From NCBI GenBank assembly GCA_041390905.1, contig JAWKPA010000013.1, positions 186,001-250,000 on the forward strand: a DNA stretch of 64,000 nt, written 5' to 3'. A program made the position numbers and the translations under genes. The stretch comes from JACKCD01 sp041390905. Its GTDB lineage: Bacteria; Chloroflexota; Anaerolineae; Promineifilales; Promineifilaceae. Below, piece after piece: positions 25,819-34,387 of the stretch; position 1 is the stretch's first letter, and each line of letters starts with the position of its first letter. Below the pieces are notes generated by a model. It saw only the letters and a list, made by a program, of their open reading frames with translations. It did no database searches and was not told the DNA's origin.

Positions 25819-28800
25819 TTAATTCTGCTGCTGAAACAGCTCGATCAGCTCCCGATGGGCGGGGATATTGGTCAAATAGGAAAGTTTTCGCGCCGGGTCG
25901 GTAATTCTGGCGGCATATTGTTGCAGCAGCGTATGCGCCCGTGCCAACAGTTCCTCAGCCTTGGGGTCATACTCCTGAACTAACACATCATAGCAGGTAA
26001 GATAAATCCGAAAAGGCTGCTCTGCCCCTTCCAGCGAATGCCCGGCGTCAAGATAGGCAACGATTTTGTTGACATGGGCCAAGGCTTCGGTCGGTTCATT
26101 TTTCGCCATTGCCACCCGCGCCAGCCCCGCCTCAATTTCCATCATGGACATTTGCTGGTTCATGGCTTGCCAAATGCCCAAAGCGTGTTCATACGCCTCA
26201 ATGGCTCCCACATAATTCTTTTGCCCCGTTAAGGCATGACCCAAAACCATGAGGGCGTTGCCCTGAAGCGGCGGAACCCCCATGTTTTCGGCGAGCTGTA
26301 GCGCGTGGCGGCTGTACATTTCGGCCGAAACATTGTTGGCGAGGTAATGGTAGATGATGCCCAGGTTGAGCAAGGCAAAACATTCGCCAAAGCGGACACC
26401 AATTTCGCGGCAAATGGAGAGGGCTTGCTCGCTGTAGGCACGTGCCGTGGGGTAATCGCCGACGTCCATGTAGGTGGCGCTGAGGTTGATGAGAATACGG
26501 CCGTTTCCTTCTCTATCCCCAATTTCGCCATAAATCCGCTGGGCACGCTCCCAAAACGACTGCGCCGTGGTTGAATCACCCATTGCCTGGTACAGGTTGC
26601 CCAGGTTGTTGAGCGCGGTGCTTTCTCCTTGCCGGTCTTCAAGCTGTTCATACAGGGAAAGGGCGCGGGTGTAATCATTAACGGCCGTTTCCATCTTCCC
26701 CGACTCCATGGCCGCCACACCCAAAAAGCGCAAGCTGTCGGCCTCAATTTGCTGCAGCTTCGACGCCTGCGCTTGCGCTAACGCCTGGCTAAACTTGGCC
26801 GTCGCTTCCTCATATTTGCCCTGCCGCAGCAACGCCCGCCCCCAGGAAAGATACCCCGCCGCCTCATCCCGCCCGGCCTGGGTCAGCCACGCCAGCCGAA
26901 TTGCCTCCTGCGCCGCTGTCACTGCCGCCTCATAATCCCCCGTTACCTCGGCATAATTCCCCTGGCGCAGTGCCACCGCCGCCCGATGGTCAACGCCACC
27001 AGAAGCCGCCAGTGCTTCGGCCACTTCTTTCAACGCCGCCAGTTCCTGCCGCTGCACCTCACGTTCCCCCAGCAAGCTGTGGATTTGCTCCTGCGCCCGC
27101 AAAATATCATACCGGCTTGGCAAATCATCGGCCGGGGTGAGGATAAGGGCGCGGTCAAGATAGGCAATGGCTTCGCGGTTGCTAAATTGGCGCTGGGCAT
27201 ATTGCCCGGCCAGCAGTGCATAGCGGCGCTCTTTGTTGCTGTTGCCCGCTTCGCGCCAATGGTTGGTTAGCACGGCCGCCTGTTCCGGGTCATTGGGGTA
27301 AACGTGTTCAATGGCAGCGGCAACTTCGCTGTGCCAATGGCTGCGCTCGCCGGCTTGCAGGGTGCCAAGCAGCCCTTCGCGCAGTTTGTCGTGGGCGAAG
27401 CGCCAGTTGCCGTCGTAAATATCCAAAACGGCCGTTTCTGCACACACCGTCAACCAATCTACCAGCGGCATTGCCAGCCCAATTTGCCCCGCCAGTTGCC
27501 GCACCACTGCCAAATCAAGCTGTCGGCCGGCCACCGCCACCCCCGGCAGCAGCCGCTTGACCGCCTCTGGCACCCGCGCCAAACGCCGCCGAATCAGCGA
27601 CTCAATCCCCTGCGGGAAAAGCCGATCCGGCAGCTCCATCTGGCTGACGGCACTCAGCCGCCCCGCCTGCTCGGCCAGGTCGCGCACAACCTCCACCAGG
27701 AAAAAGGTGTTGCCCTCCGTTTCCCGCTGGAGCAAATCAAGCATTTCTGGCCGCGTTCCGGCGGCACCCAAAATGGCCGTACTTAGCTCGGTAATTTCCG
27801 CCGTTGACAGCCGTTCAAGCTGGAGGACGTTCAGGTCGGGCAGCAGGGCGGGCAAATCCGGCCGTTCATCGTTGCGGTAGCTGCCGATGATGAGCAGCGG
27901 CATTTCGGCCTGTAGCCGCGTCAACTGCTGCAAAATATCCAGCCCCTGATCACTCCAGTGCAAATCTTCCAGAAACAGACACACCCACTGCTGCTGCTGC
28001 CGGAAAAGCTGGACGATGGTGCTAAACAGACGCTGCTGCCCCGCTTGCCCACCCAGATCCGGGATGTCCAAAACCGGCCGTTCCAGCAGCCGCCCAATGT
28101 CAGGCACCACCGTTTGCAGCACGCTTACCGCCAAATCATCCAGCTCGGTAGACAGCACCAACCGACGCACCACGTCGCGCCAAAGCTGATAAGGAGAGCC
28201 GCTGCGGTTTTCTACCGCCTGCCCAGTCAGCACCAGCGCCCCCTGCACCAATGCCTGCGTGCGCACCTCATCCAGCAGCCGCGATTTGCCCACGCCGCTT
28301 TCCCCCCCAATCAGCCAGGCGGAGCCACGGCCGGCCTGGGCTTCCTGAATGGCCTGAAGCAGTTGGCTCATCTCGGTTTTGCGCCCGACAAATTGCGCCG
28401 CCTGCAAAAAACTTTCGCGGACGGCTTCGGTTTCGTCTGGCATTTGCTCGCCAATGGCGCGGCTGAGGGCAACGATGGTGGCCTGGGCGTTGGGGTAACG
28501 CTGCGCAGGCTTCTTTGCCAGCAAACGGCCGATAACATGGCGCAGCGGTTCTGCAATGGGCAGCCTGGTCAGGTCGGGGGCATCAAATAGCACCTGCTCA
28601 ATAAAATCGGGGTCGAGATAATCAAATGGATGATCCCCGGCAAACAGCCGGTACGCCAACACGCCCACGGAATAAAGGTCTGACGCTTCGGATGCGGGCT
28701 GGCCGTTCAAAATTTCGGGGGCTACATAGAGCCAACTGCCAACGGATTCGTTGGCATCTTCCTTGGCCGAGGCCAGCCCAAAGTCGAGAACGCGCACGGT

Positions 28801-29262
28801 GCCGTCTGTGACCAGCACGTTTTCGGGCTTGAGGTCACGATGCAGGATGCCGCGCCGATGCAGGTAGACCAGGGCTTCGAGCATTTGGCGGATGAGGTGG
28901 ATGCGGGTAACGGCCGTTGTTCCTTCCGCTGCCGCCAGCAAAGGCTGTGCCTTGTCCAGATAGGTCATGGCAAAATACGGCTGTTGCTGGGTGTCAAATC
29001 CGTAATCCAGCACGCTGATGATGTTGGGGTGGCGCAGCGAGGCCAATGTCTTGAATTCGTGTGCCAGCGCCAGACGCAAATTGCGCCGCGTACGGGAGAG
29101 GGTTAGGTTGGCGTAGCTGCCCTGGGGTTGCTCGGTGGGCAGCAGTACCCATTTGAGGGCGACGGTGTTGCCGGTTAGCCGATCTAGGGCGCGGTAGACA
29201 ACGCCCATACCACCTTGCCCCAGCTTTTCTTGGAGGAGATAACGGCCGTTAATTAAATCCAT
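25819..29262 (-). CDS. Ser/Thr protein kinase fused to AAA ATPase and TPR array
   Basis: 1147 residues. The N-terminal Hanks-type kinase (about 1-270) has the glycine loop GQGGMGVVYRA, VALKW (ATP lysine), HRDLKPEN and DFGLAS. It is followed by an AAA_16-type ATPase with Walker A GESGVGKSR (about 320) and a Walker B LFLEDLHWSD. From about 640 onward there are many tetratricopeptide repeats (LNNLGNLYQAMGD, LINLSATYMDVGD, LLNLGIIYHYLAN). The layout resembles PknK-like and MalT/STAND signalling proteins; the effector output is not visible. It is divergent from a permease gene. A TATAAT ends 7 bases before the ATG, so the mRNA may be leaderless. AACGGCCGTT lies at codons 5-8. Confidence 0.9.
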   Translation of the reverse strand: MDLINGRYLLQEKLGQGGMGVVYRALDRLTGNTVALKWVLLPTEQPQGSYANLTLSRTRRNLRLALAHEFKTLASLRHPNIISVLDYGFDTQQQPYFAMTYLDKAQPLLAAAEGTTAVTRIHLIRQMLEALVYLHRRGILHRDLKPENVLVTDGTVRVLDFGLASAKEDANESVGSWLYVAPEILNGQPASEASDLYSVGVLAYRLFAGDHPFDYLDPDFIEQVLFDAPDLTRLPIAEPLRHVIGRLLAKKPAQRYPNAQATIVALSRAIGEQMPDETEAVRESFLQAAQFVGRKTEMSQLLQAIQEAQAGRGSAWLIGGESGVGKSRLLDEVRTQALVQGALVLTGQAVENRSGSPYQLWRDVVRRLVLSTELDDLAVSVLQTVVPDIGRLLERPVLDIPDLGGQAGQQRLFSTIVQLFRQQQQWVCLFLEDLHWSDQGLDILQQLTRLQAEMPLLIIGSYRNDERPDLPALLPDLNVLQLERLSTAEITELSTAILGAAGTRPEMLDLLQRETEGNTFFLVEVVRDLAEQAGRLSAVSQMELPDRLFPQGIESLIRRRLARVPEAVKRLLPGVAVAGRQLDLAVVRQLAGQIGLAMPLVDWLTVCAETAVLDIYDGNWRFAHDKLREGLLGTLQAGERSHWHSEVAAAIEHVYPNDPEQAAVLTNHWREAGNSNKERRYALLAGQYAQRQFSNREAIAYLDRALILTPADDLPSRYDILRAQEQIHSLLGEREVQRQELAALKEVAEALAASGGVDHRAAVALRQGNYAEVTGDYEAAVTAAQEAIRLAWLTQAGRDEAAGYLSWGRALLRQGKYEEATAKFSQALAQAQASKLQQIEADSLRFLGVAAMESGKMETAVNDYTRALSLYEQLEDRQGESTALNNLGNLYQAMGDSTTAQSFWERAQRIYGEIGDREGNGRILINLSATYMDVGDYPTARAYSEQALSICREIGVRFGECFALLNLGIIYHYLANNVSAEMYSRHALQLAENMGVPPLQGNALMVLGHALTGQKNYVGAIEAYEHALGIWQAMNQQMSMMEIEAGLARVAMAKNEPTEALAHVNKIVAYLDAGHSLEGAEQPFRIYLTCYDVLVQEYDPKAEELLARAHTLLQQYAARITDPARKLSYLTNIPAHRELIELFQQQN

Positions 29263-29268
29263 GCCATT

Positions 29269-29274
29269 ATTATA
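29269..29274 (-). promoter_or_regulatory. -10 box (TATAAT) implying leaderless mRNA
   Basis: TATAAT on the minus strand lies 6 bp from the kinase ATG at 29262, putting the expected transcription start at or next to the start codon. No Shine-Dalgarno is present and no clear -35. Confidence 0.5.
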
Positions 29275-29360
29275 CTAAATCCCCGCCCGTTAACCTATGA
29301 ATTGCATCATTTCCTTGCCTGGGCAATGTGTCTGAGGTCATCAATTGGCATTTTGCAAAA

Positions 29361-29412
29361 GGAGATTGAGAGCGTGTGAACCTAATCTCCCAATCTCTTA
29401 ACCTCCCAATCG
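29361..29412. repeat. GAGATTGG-family stem-loop
   Basis: GGAGATTGAGAG ... CTAATCTCCCAATCTCTTAACCTCCCAATC, between two divergent promoters. Confidence 0.75.
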
Positions 29413-29444
29413 CCAGAAAAATGTTAATCTGTGCCTGAAAAGGC

Positions 29445-29450
29445 TACAAT
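29445..29450 (+). promoter_or_regulatory. -10 box (TACAAT) implying leaderless mRNA
   Basis: TACAAT ends 6 bp before the permease ATG at 29457; no Shine-Dalgarno is present. Confidence 0.5.
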
Positions 29451-29456
29451 TAGCCC

Positions 29457-30644
29457 ATGGAAAAAACATCTTCCCCCATTCCCACCAAGGTTATCACCGT
29501 CCCCTGGTACAAACGTGCCGCTGTTTGGCTTGGCATTGGCATCAACCCCGCCAGCATTTCACTGGGCGGCGGGCTGGCAACGGTGATGCCGTTTGCTCCC
29601 CTGCTGCCCGTCATGGTTGTTGGTGCCATCCTGCTCACCGGGCTGGCAATGGCCCAGGGCATTAGCGCCCGCCGTCGTCGCCAGCCGCTTGGCCGCCGTG
29701 CCGCCCAAACCTTTGGCCTGGGGCTGGGTGCCAGCGTGCTAAACCTGGCGATGGCGGTGGGGATGATTGGTTGGGGTGGCTTTCACAACGGGGTTTCGGG
29801 TGCGAGTGCCGCCAGCTTGTTTGGCTTGCCCACGTGGGCTGGGTCGTTGTTAATCGCAACGGCCGTTTTTGTCCTCAGCGAACTAGGCGTCAACCGCTGG
29901 AACGCGCTGATGTGGATCACCACCCTGTCTGCTCTGGCACTGGCCGTCTCCGCCCTGGTGATCACCGATGCCCACCCCAGTTGGCAAACTGGTCAGCCTT
30001 TCACCCTCAGCCAGGCACTGTGGATCATTGGCACCATCATCACCTACGCCATCCTGTTCTCGCTGCGCTGCCCCGACTTCACCTGGGATTTGGACAGCGA
30101 TGCCGATGTGTATAAATCCGGGCTTGTTTTCCTGCTGTCGCTGCTGGTGGGCATGAGCGTGGGAGCCATTTTGTACCAAACCACCGGCAACTGGAATCTG
30201 GCCGACATTCTGGCGGCTGAACGGTCGGCCACGCTGGGCTATATTTTCCTCATTATTGCCGTGGCTTCGCCGCTGCTGTCGGGCATGCACTCCGGCGTGC
30301 TGGCACTGCAAGCTCTGCTACCCATCCAAAAGCGGTTTGGCATTGCCCTCATCTGCCTCACCACCTTTGCCCTGGGCGCAACCCGTTTTGACCGCCAGTT
30401 CCTGCCCTTTTTAGATGTGTTGAGCGCTCTCTTGCCGCCAGCCTTGTTTATCATGCTGGTCATGGCCTGGTGGCGACCCCACACCAGCACGCGCACCGCG
30501 CTGTGGGCATGGCTGGCCGGGGCGGTGGTGGCACTCGTTTTTAAGCTGCAAGGGCAGCTACTCCACATGCCATTGGGGGCTTTGGCGAGTATGGTTGTTT
30601 TATGGCTTGGCTCTCAGGGCTTGTCGCCGGAAACGGGTGAATGA
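29457..30644 (+). CDS. Cytosine permease-like transporter (NCS1/APC superfamily)
   Basis: 395 residues with about ten to twelve hydrophobic helices. The first helix carries the broken-helix segment GIGINPASISLGGGLA, typical of the nucleobase:cation symporter-1 group with a LeuT fold; a later segment (FSLRCPDFTWDLDSDADV) fits a cytoplasmic loop. Family members import cytosine, purines, hydantoins or thiamine; the substrate is not evident. It is short for NCS1 (usually 420-480). The start lies directly after a -10-like hexamer, suggesting leaderless translation. A GAGATTGG repeat begins 4 bp after the stop. Confidence 0.65.
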   Translation: MEKTSSPIPTKVITVPWYKRAAVWLGIGINPASISLGGGLATVMPFAPLLPVMVVGAILLTGLAMAQGISARRRRQPLGRRAAQTFGLGLGASVLNLAMAVGMIGWGGFHNGVSGASAASLFGLPTWAGSLLIATAVFVLSELGVNRWNALMWITTLSALALAVSALVITDAHPSWQTGQPFTLSQALWIIGTIITYAILFSLRCPDFTWDLDSDADVYKSGLVFLLSLLVGMSVGAILYQTTGNWNLADILAAERSATLGYIFLIIAVASPLLSGMHSGVLALQALLPIQKRFGIALICLTTFALGATRFDRQFLPFLDVLSALLPPALFIMLVMAWWRPHTSTRTALWAWLAGAVVALVFKLQGQLLHMPLGALASMVVLWLGSQGLSPETGE

Positions 30645-30648
30645 AGGT

Positions 30649-30697
30649 TGAGATTGGGAGATTGCGAGATTGGCTTTGTTCAATCTCCCAATCTTTC
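30649..30697. repeat. GAGATTGG-family stem-loop
   Basis: TTGAGATTGGGAGATTGCGAGATTGG is followed by CAATCTCCCAATCTTTC, between convergent genes. It may act as a terminator for either. Confidence 0.75.
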
Positions 30698-30716
30698 TGT
30701 ATGAAGGTGCTGGTTG

Positions 30717-31505
30717 TTACACAAGATGCAGCCCGCCGTCTACCGGGATGACTACCCCATTGACGTAGGCAGCAGCGGCTGAGGCGAGATAGAGGGCAAT
30801 ACCGGCCATGTCGGCCGGCCGACCAATGCGCCCCAGCGGGCATTGTGCTTCAATATCGTCCTGAAAGTTTTCCAACATCCAGGCCGTCATCTTGCTTTCA
30901 AACGGCCCTGGAGCAATGGCATTGACGGTGATGCCGCGCCGCCCCAGCCGCACCCCCAGCACCCTGGTCAAATGATGCACGGCCGCTTTGCTGGCGCTGT
31001 AGGCATAATTTTCGGTACTTGGCACCTGAATGCCGTCAATCGAGCCAATGTTGATCACCCGCGCCGGGTTGGTTAAGCTGGCGTTGGCTTCCAGCAGCGG
31101 CAGCAGTGCCTGTGTCAGCATAAAAATGGATTTGACGTTGATCTCCATCACCTTGTCATAGCCAGATTCGGGGTAGGTGTCGAAGGGAGATCCCCAGGCG
31201 GCTCCGGCATTGTTCACCAGCACATCCAGCGATGGCTCGCGCTCCTTGAGCGTTGCCACCAGCGTCTCTCGCCCTTCATTGGTTGACAGGTCGGCGGGGA
31301 TGGCAAAACAACGGCCGTTTTTGGACAGTTCGGCCGCAACGGCGTGGCACACATCGGCCTTGCGTGAGGAGATGTAGACCTTGGCTCCGTTGGCGACAAA
31401 GCCGTGGGCGATCATCAGGCCAATGCCGCGTGAGCCGCCCGTCACCAGCACGACCTTGCCCGCTACCGAAAATAAATCTTGTATGTGAAGGGATTGTTCG
31501 GTCAT
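30717..31505 (-). CDS. SDR family oxidoreductase
   Basis: 262 residues, a classical short-chain dehydrogenase/reductase. The cofactor loop TGGSRGIG is at 22-29 and VNNAGAAWG near 92. The active site is the S of INIGSIDG with Y169 and K173 in YAYSASK. The end APGPFESKM ... NGVVIPVDGG is typical of the FabG-like group. RKAD after the second strand suggests NADP(H). The ATG overlaps the stop of the upstream MFS gene (ATGA), so translation is coupled and the two act in one operon, possibly export and modification of the same compound. Confidence 0.9.
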   Translation of the reverse strand: MTEQSLHIQDLFSVAGKVVLVTGGSRGIGLMIAHGFVANGAKVYISSRKADVCHAVAAELSKNGRCFAIPADLSTNEGRETLVATLKEREPSLDVLVNNAGAAWGSPFDTYPESGYDKVMEINVKSIFMLTQALLPLLEANASLTNPARVINIGSIDGIQVPSTENYAYSASKAAVHHLTRVLGVRLGRRGITVNAIAPGPFESKMTAWMLENFQDDIEAQCPLGRIGRPADMAGIALYLASAAAAYVNGVVIPVDGGLHLV

Positions 31506-32785
31506 GGTTGTTGTTCCTTTTCAATGGGTTTAATCACAGTAACGGCCGTTGCTGTTACCCCTGAGGACCAATCCCACATCTTTGTCAGCCACAGGAGCAG
31601 GGGGCCGACTGTAACCAGAGCCGCCAGCAGCGCAACCCCATGCGGCCCCGTGCCTAGCTTGTCCAGTGCTAGCCCCGTTAGCCAAATGGAGAGCGACCCG
31701 GTGAAGGTAAGCAGGGCGATGTCAAGGGCAAAAACGCGCCCTAGATAATGGTCGGGAACCTCCATTTGCAGCAGGGCGCTGCTGTAGGTCCAGTTGATCG
31801 AGCCACCCATGGAGCGCAGCAGCAGCGCCCCGGCTGCCAGCGGCAGGCTGGGTGCCACGCCCAGCAGCAGCCACCCGGCAATGATGATACCGAAGCCTAT
31901 GCCAATAGCTCGCTGAAGCGTTTTGGTTTCTTCGTTGCCCAGTCGGTTAGCGACTACTGGCCCCAGCACTGCTCCCACGCCACGGGCGGCAAAGAGGATG
32001 CCCATTGTCAATGCGCCATCTTCGCCGAGAGGGAAGATGGTAGCGGCAAAAACGGCAACGAGGGTGTCAAGGTGGCCTGTTTCCATCATGGATTTGACCA
32101 GGGTAATGAGGCCGATGCGCGGCTGTTGGCTGACATAGCGGAGACCGGCGACAAAGTCTGCCCAGCCGGAGGAAACGGCCGTTTCTTCTCCTTCTTCTTT
32201 GTCTGCTGGTAGCACGATGACCGTCGTCATGGCTCCAGAGATAAAGAAGGTGGCCGCATCAATGATTAGAGCCGTTTGCACGCCAAAAAAAGCGGCCGTT
32301 AGGCCCCCCAGTGCTGCCCCCAGTGCCAAAATGGCTGACCAGGTGATGCTGCCCAGCGTGTTTGCCAACAGTAAATCCTCTTTGCGGTGTAGCAAGCCAG
32401 GGACAATGGCTGAATGCGCCGGGTAGTAAAAGGCGGAAACAATAGCTTGAGCCAGAACCAGTACATAAACTAGCCATACCTCTTGCGGCGTGTCGGCCAG
32501 CAAAAAGCCAAGCACAACAAAGCCGCGCAGCACGTCGCTGATGATAAGAATCCATTTGCGGTTAAGCCGATCTGCCAGCACCCCGGCCAGAGGGCCGAGC
32601 AGAAAGGAGGGGAGGGTGCGAGCGAGAAAGAGGGCGGCAACGGCCGTTCCTGAACCGGTGTAGCGGTTGATTAGAATCACGGTGCCGATGGCGTTGAACC
32701 AGTCGCCCAGCATGGTGACAACGGAGGCCAGCCAGAGGGTACGGTATTGAGGGTTGTTTTGCAGAAAAATGAGATAGCGTTTCAT
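31502..32785 (-). CDS. MFS transporter (EntS/macrolide-efflux-like)
   Basis: 427 residues with 12 predicted transmembrane helices. The first-half signature is LAGVLADRLNRKWIL (MFS motif A), with LARTLPSFLLGPLAG and YYPAHSAIVPGLL typical of the MFS_3 exporters (enterobactin and macrolide efflux type). A charged loop (ADKEEGEETAVSSGWADF) separates the two halves. The likely role is proton-driven export of a small molecule. The stop codon overlaps the start of the SDR gene. No regulator adjoins. Confidence 0.85.
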   Translation of the reverse strand: MKRYLIFLQNNPQYRTLWLASVVTMLGDWFNAIGTVILINRYTGSGTAVAALFLARTLPSFLLGPLAGVLADRLNRKWILIISDVLRGFVVLGFLLADTPQEVWLVYVLVLAQAIVSAFYYPAHSAIVPGLLHRKEDLLLANTLGSITWSAILALGAALGGLTAAFFGVQTALIIDAATFFISGAMTTVIVLPADKEEGEETAVSSGWADFVAGLRYVSQQPRIGLITLVKSMMETGHLDTLVAVFAATIFPLGEDGALTMGILFAARGVGAVLGPVVANRLGNEETKTLQRAIGIGFGIIIAGWLLLGVAPSLPLAAGALLLRSMGGSINWTYSSALLQMEVPDHYLGRVFALDIALLTFTGSLSIWLTGLALDKLGTGPHGVALLAALVTVGPLLLWLTKMWDWSSGVTATAVTVIKPIEKEQQP

Positions 32786-32899
32786 TGTTTATCAACTTGT
32801 TTGCTGAAGATTACACAATGATGCCACGGAAAAACGGCCGTTGCCAGCGAAGTTGGTACAGTTGGACGCTGTTCTTTGGGACAGGGAAGAAATTAAAGA

Positions 32900-33607
32900 T
32901 TACGCAGATTCGCCTGTGTTCGTTGGCGTTTGGGTTACAAAAGCGGCATGGTCAGATGAGGCCAGCCCAGTGTTGAGGGTTGCCAGCAGGGCGGCGGTGT
33001 CGTTTTGCCAAAAAGCGGCATTGTTGAGCCATAGGCCAGGAAAGACGCGGCTGCGGTAGATGCCGTCATCATCGGCGGGAATGGGTTGGTACTGCCCTTC
33101 AACCAACTGGAACCAGTGCGTTTGCTGTTCATAGGCGGCAAAAACCAGATATTCGGCCACGCCGTTGCGCCGATAGATATTTTTTTTGATGCTTAAATCG
33201 TAAGAAGCGGTGCTGGCAGCAATCTCAACCACCAAATTGGGTGCGCCAATGAGTAGCCCGTCTTCATTGACTTCAACATCATCAACAATCCACAGCAGCG
33301 CATCGGGTTGAACTTCGTTATCAGCATCGAGTTGAACCGATTGTTCACCGGTGACTTTGGTCTGTGGTGTTTGACTGTGATAGAGGTATAGCCAGCCGAT
33401 GGCAGCGGCCTGTGCCTGGGCGTGAGGGAAATAGACGGGTGAAGCCACGTAGACAACTCCTTCGATGAGTTCGGCTCGGCGAATTTCTGCATGTTGCGCG
33501 TAGAGCCGCTTGAATTCTGCCAGCGAGAGATGGTCGCCATTTTGCAGGGGGCGCACTTTTTGGCGAAAGGGTTTGGGGCGGACGGAGGTGGTTGCTGTTA
33601 ATTCCAT
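32900..33607 (-). CDS. Uma2 family (DUF820) nuclease-like protein
   Basis: 235 residues. It shows the DUF820/Uma2 core, a PD-(D/E)XK-like restriction-nuclease fold: RAELIEGVVYVAS, the acidic strand VQPDALLWIVDD, LVVEIAASTASYD and KKNIYRRNGVAEYLV. Such proteins are abundant in cyanobacteria and Chloroflexota; their role is unknown. ATG at 33607 has GGAG six bases upstream; an ATG at 33619 overlaps that site and lacks its own. It starts 13 bp after the preceding nuclease-like gene, so they may form a pair. Confidence 0.85.
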   Translation of the reverse strand: MELTATTSVRPKPFRQKVRPLQNGDHLSLAEFKRLYAQHAEIRRAELIEGVVYVASPVYFPHAQAQAAAIGWLYLYHSQTPQTKVTGEQSVQLDADNEVQPDALLWIVDDVEVNEDGLLIGAPNLVVEIAASTASYDLSIKKNIYRRNGVAEYLVFAAYEQQTHWFQLVEGQYQPIPADDDGIYRSRVFPGLWLNNAAFWQNDTAALLATLNTGLASSDHAAFVTQTPTNTGESA

Positions 33608-33620
33608 AAGCTGCTCCATG

Positions 33621-34319
33621 TTATGCACGGGGATCATTATAGCAAATTTGGTGGAGATGAGAACGGCCGTTTTTCCCCACCACCTCTACCAACTCCATCC
33701 CCTTCAAGGTGTAGCTGATTCGCGTAGCCAGCCTGGTGTCGCACCCAACTGCTTTGGCAAGCTGTTTGTTGGTAAATGGCTGCGGCAGGCTGGGCGGCAG
33801 CACGGCCAGATAATCGGCTACGCCGTGGAAGGTGTGGCTGTCAATTACCTGCAACAGCCGCTGATCGTGGATGCTTTGCCGGCCGCGCCGCCAGCTACCC
33901 TGCCCATCATCGCGCCACACCTCTTCCTGGTGGGTCAGTAGCACGGTAAGGGTGAGGTTGGGGTGGAGCAGCAGGTGGGGGATGCGGGTGAGTTCGTTGA
34001 AGATGTCGAGCAGTTGGCCCCGTTTGGGGGATTTGCGGCGGCTGATGTGTTCGCCAACGGCCGTTTCTTTGACAATCCACTTGCTTTGCGGAACGGGATG
34101 GTAGAGATGGATGGGGTGGTCATTGAGTAGCCGCGTCAGCTTGCTTTTCATGGCATAGAGGTGGCGCGTCTGGATTTCGATGAGCTGTTCGCCGCGCACA
34201 ATGTCAATGACAAACCGCCCCAGCTTGACTTCAAACTGGTCGGCCGGCTGGGCCAGCCATGTTTTGAGGTCGGCGTGGAGGGATTTTTCGGAGAGGGTGC
34301 CAATGGACATGGGAGGCAT
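33621..34319 (-). CDS. Hypothetical protein, PD-(D/E)XK-like core plus C-terminal winged helix
   Basis: 232 residues, not assigned to a named family. Residues about 28-60 (FEVKLGRFVIDIVRGEQLIEIQT) place D and E-x-Q on adjacent strands, as in PD-(D/E)XK nucleases. The last 60 residues (FTNKQLAKAVGCDTRLATRISYTLKGMELVEVVG) resemble a winged helix-turn-helix. The middle is Arg/His-rich. A DNA-binding or DNA-cleaving role is inferred only. It lies 13 bp before the Uma2-like gene. Its start lies 2 bp from an AATTATGAATTATG repeat, so its promoter, if any, is in or beyond the repeat. Confidence 0.65.
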   Translation of the reverse strand: MPPMSIGTLSEKSLHADLKTWLAQPADQFEVKLGRFVIDIVRGEQLIEIQTRHLYAMKSKLTRLLNDHPIHLYHPVPQSKWIVKETAVGEHISRRKSPKRGQLLDIFNELTRIPHLLLHPNLTLTVLLTHQEEVWRDDGQGSWRRGRQSIHDQRLLQVIDSHTFHGVADYLAVLPPSLPQPFTNKQLAKAVGCDTRLATRISYTLKGMELVEVVGKNGRSHLHQICYNDPRA

Positions 34320-34320
34320 G

Positions 34321-34383
34321 GTAATTATGAATTATGAATTAGGAAGGGGAAGTTCATAATTCATAATTCGTAATTCATAATTT
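34321..34383. repeat. ATTATGAATT iterated stem-loop
   Basis: AATTATGAATTATGAATTAGG is followed by TTCATAATTCATAATTCGTAATTCATAATT. It lies between the DUF4832 stop and the next start. Confidence 0.85.
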
Positions 34384-34387
34384 CTAT

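Noticed and set aside
25819..29262. Guanylate cyclase activity in the large kinase
   Set aside because: Similar proteins can carry a cyclase domain, but none is visible here; only kinase, AAA and TPR regions are seen.
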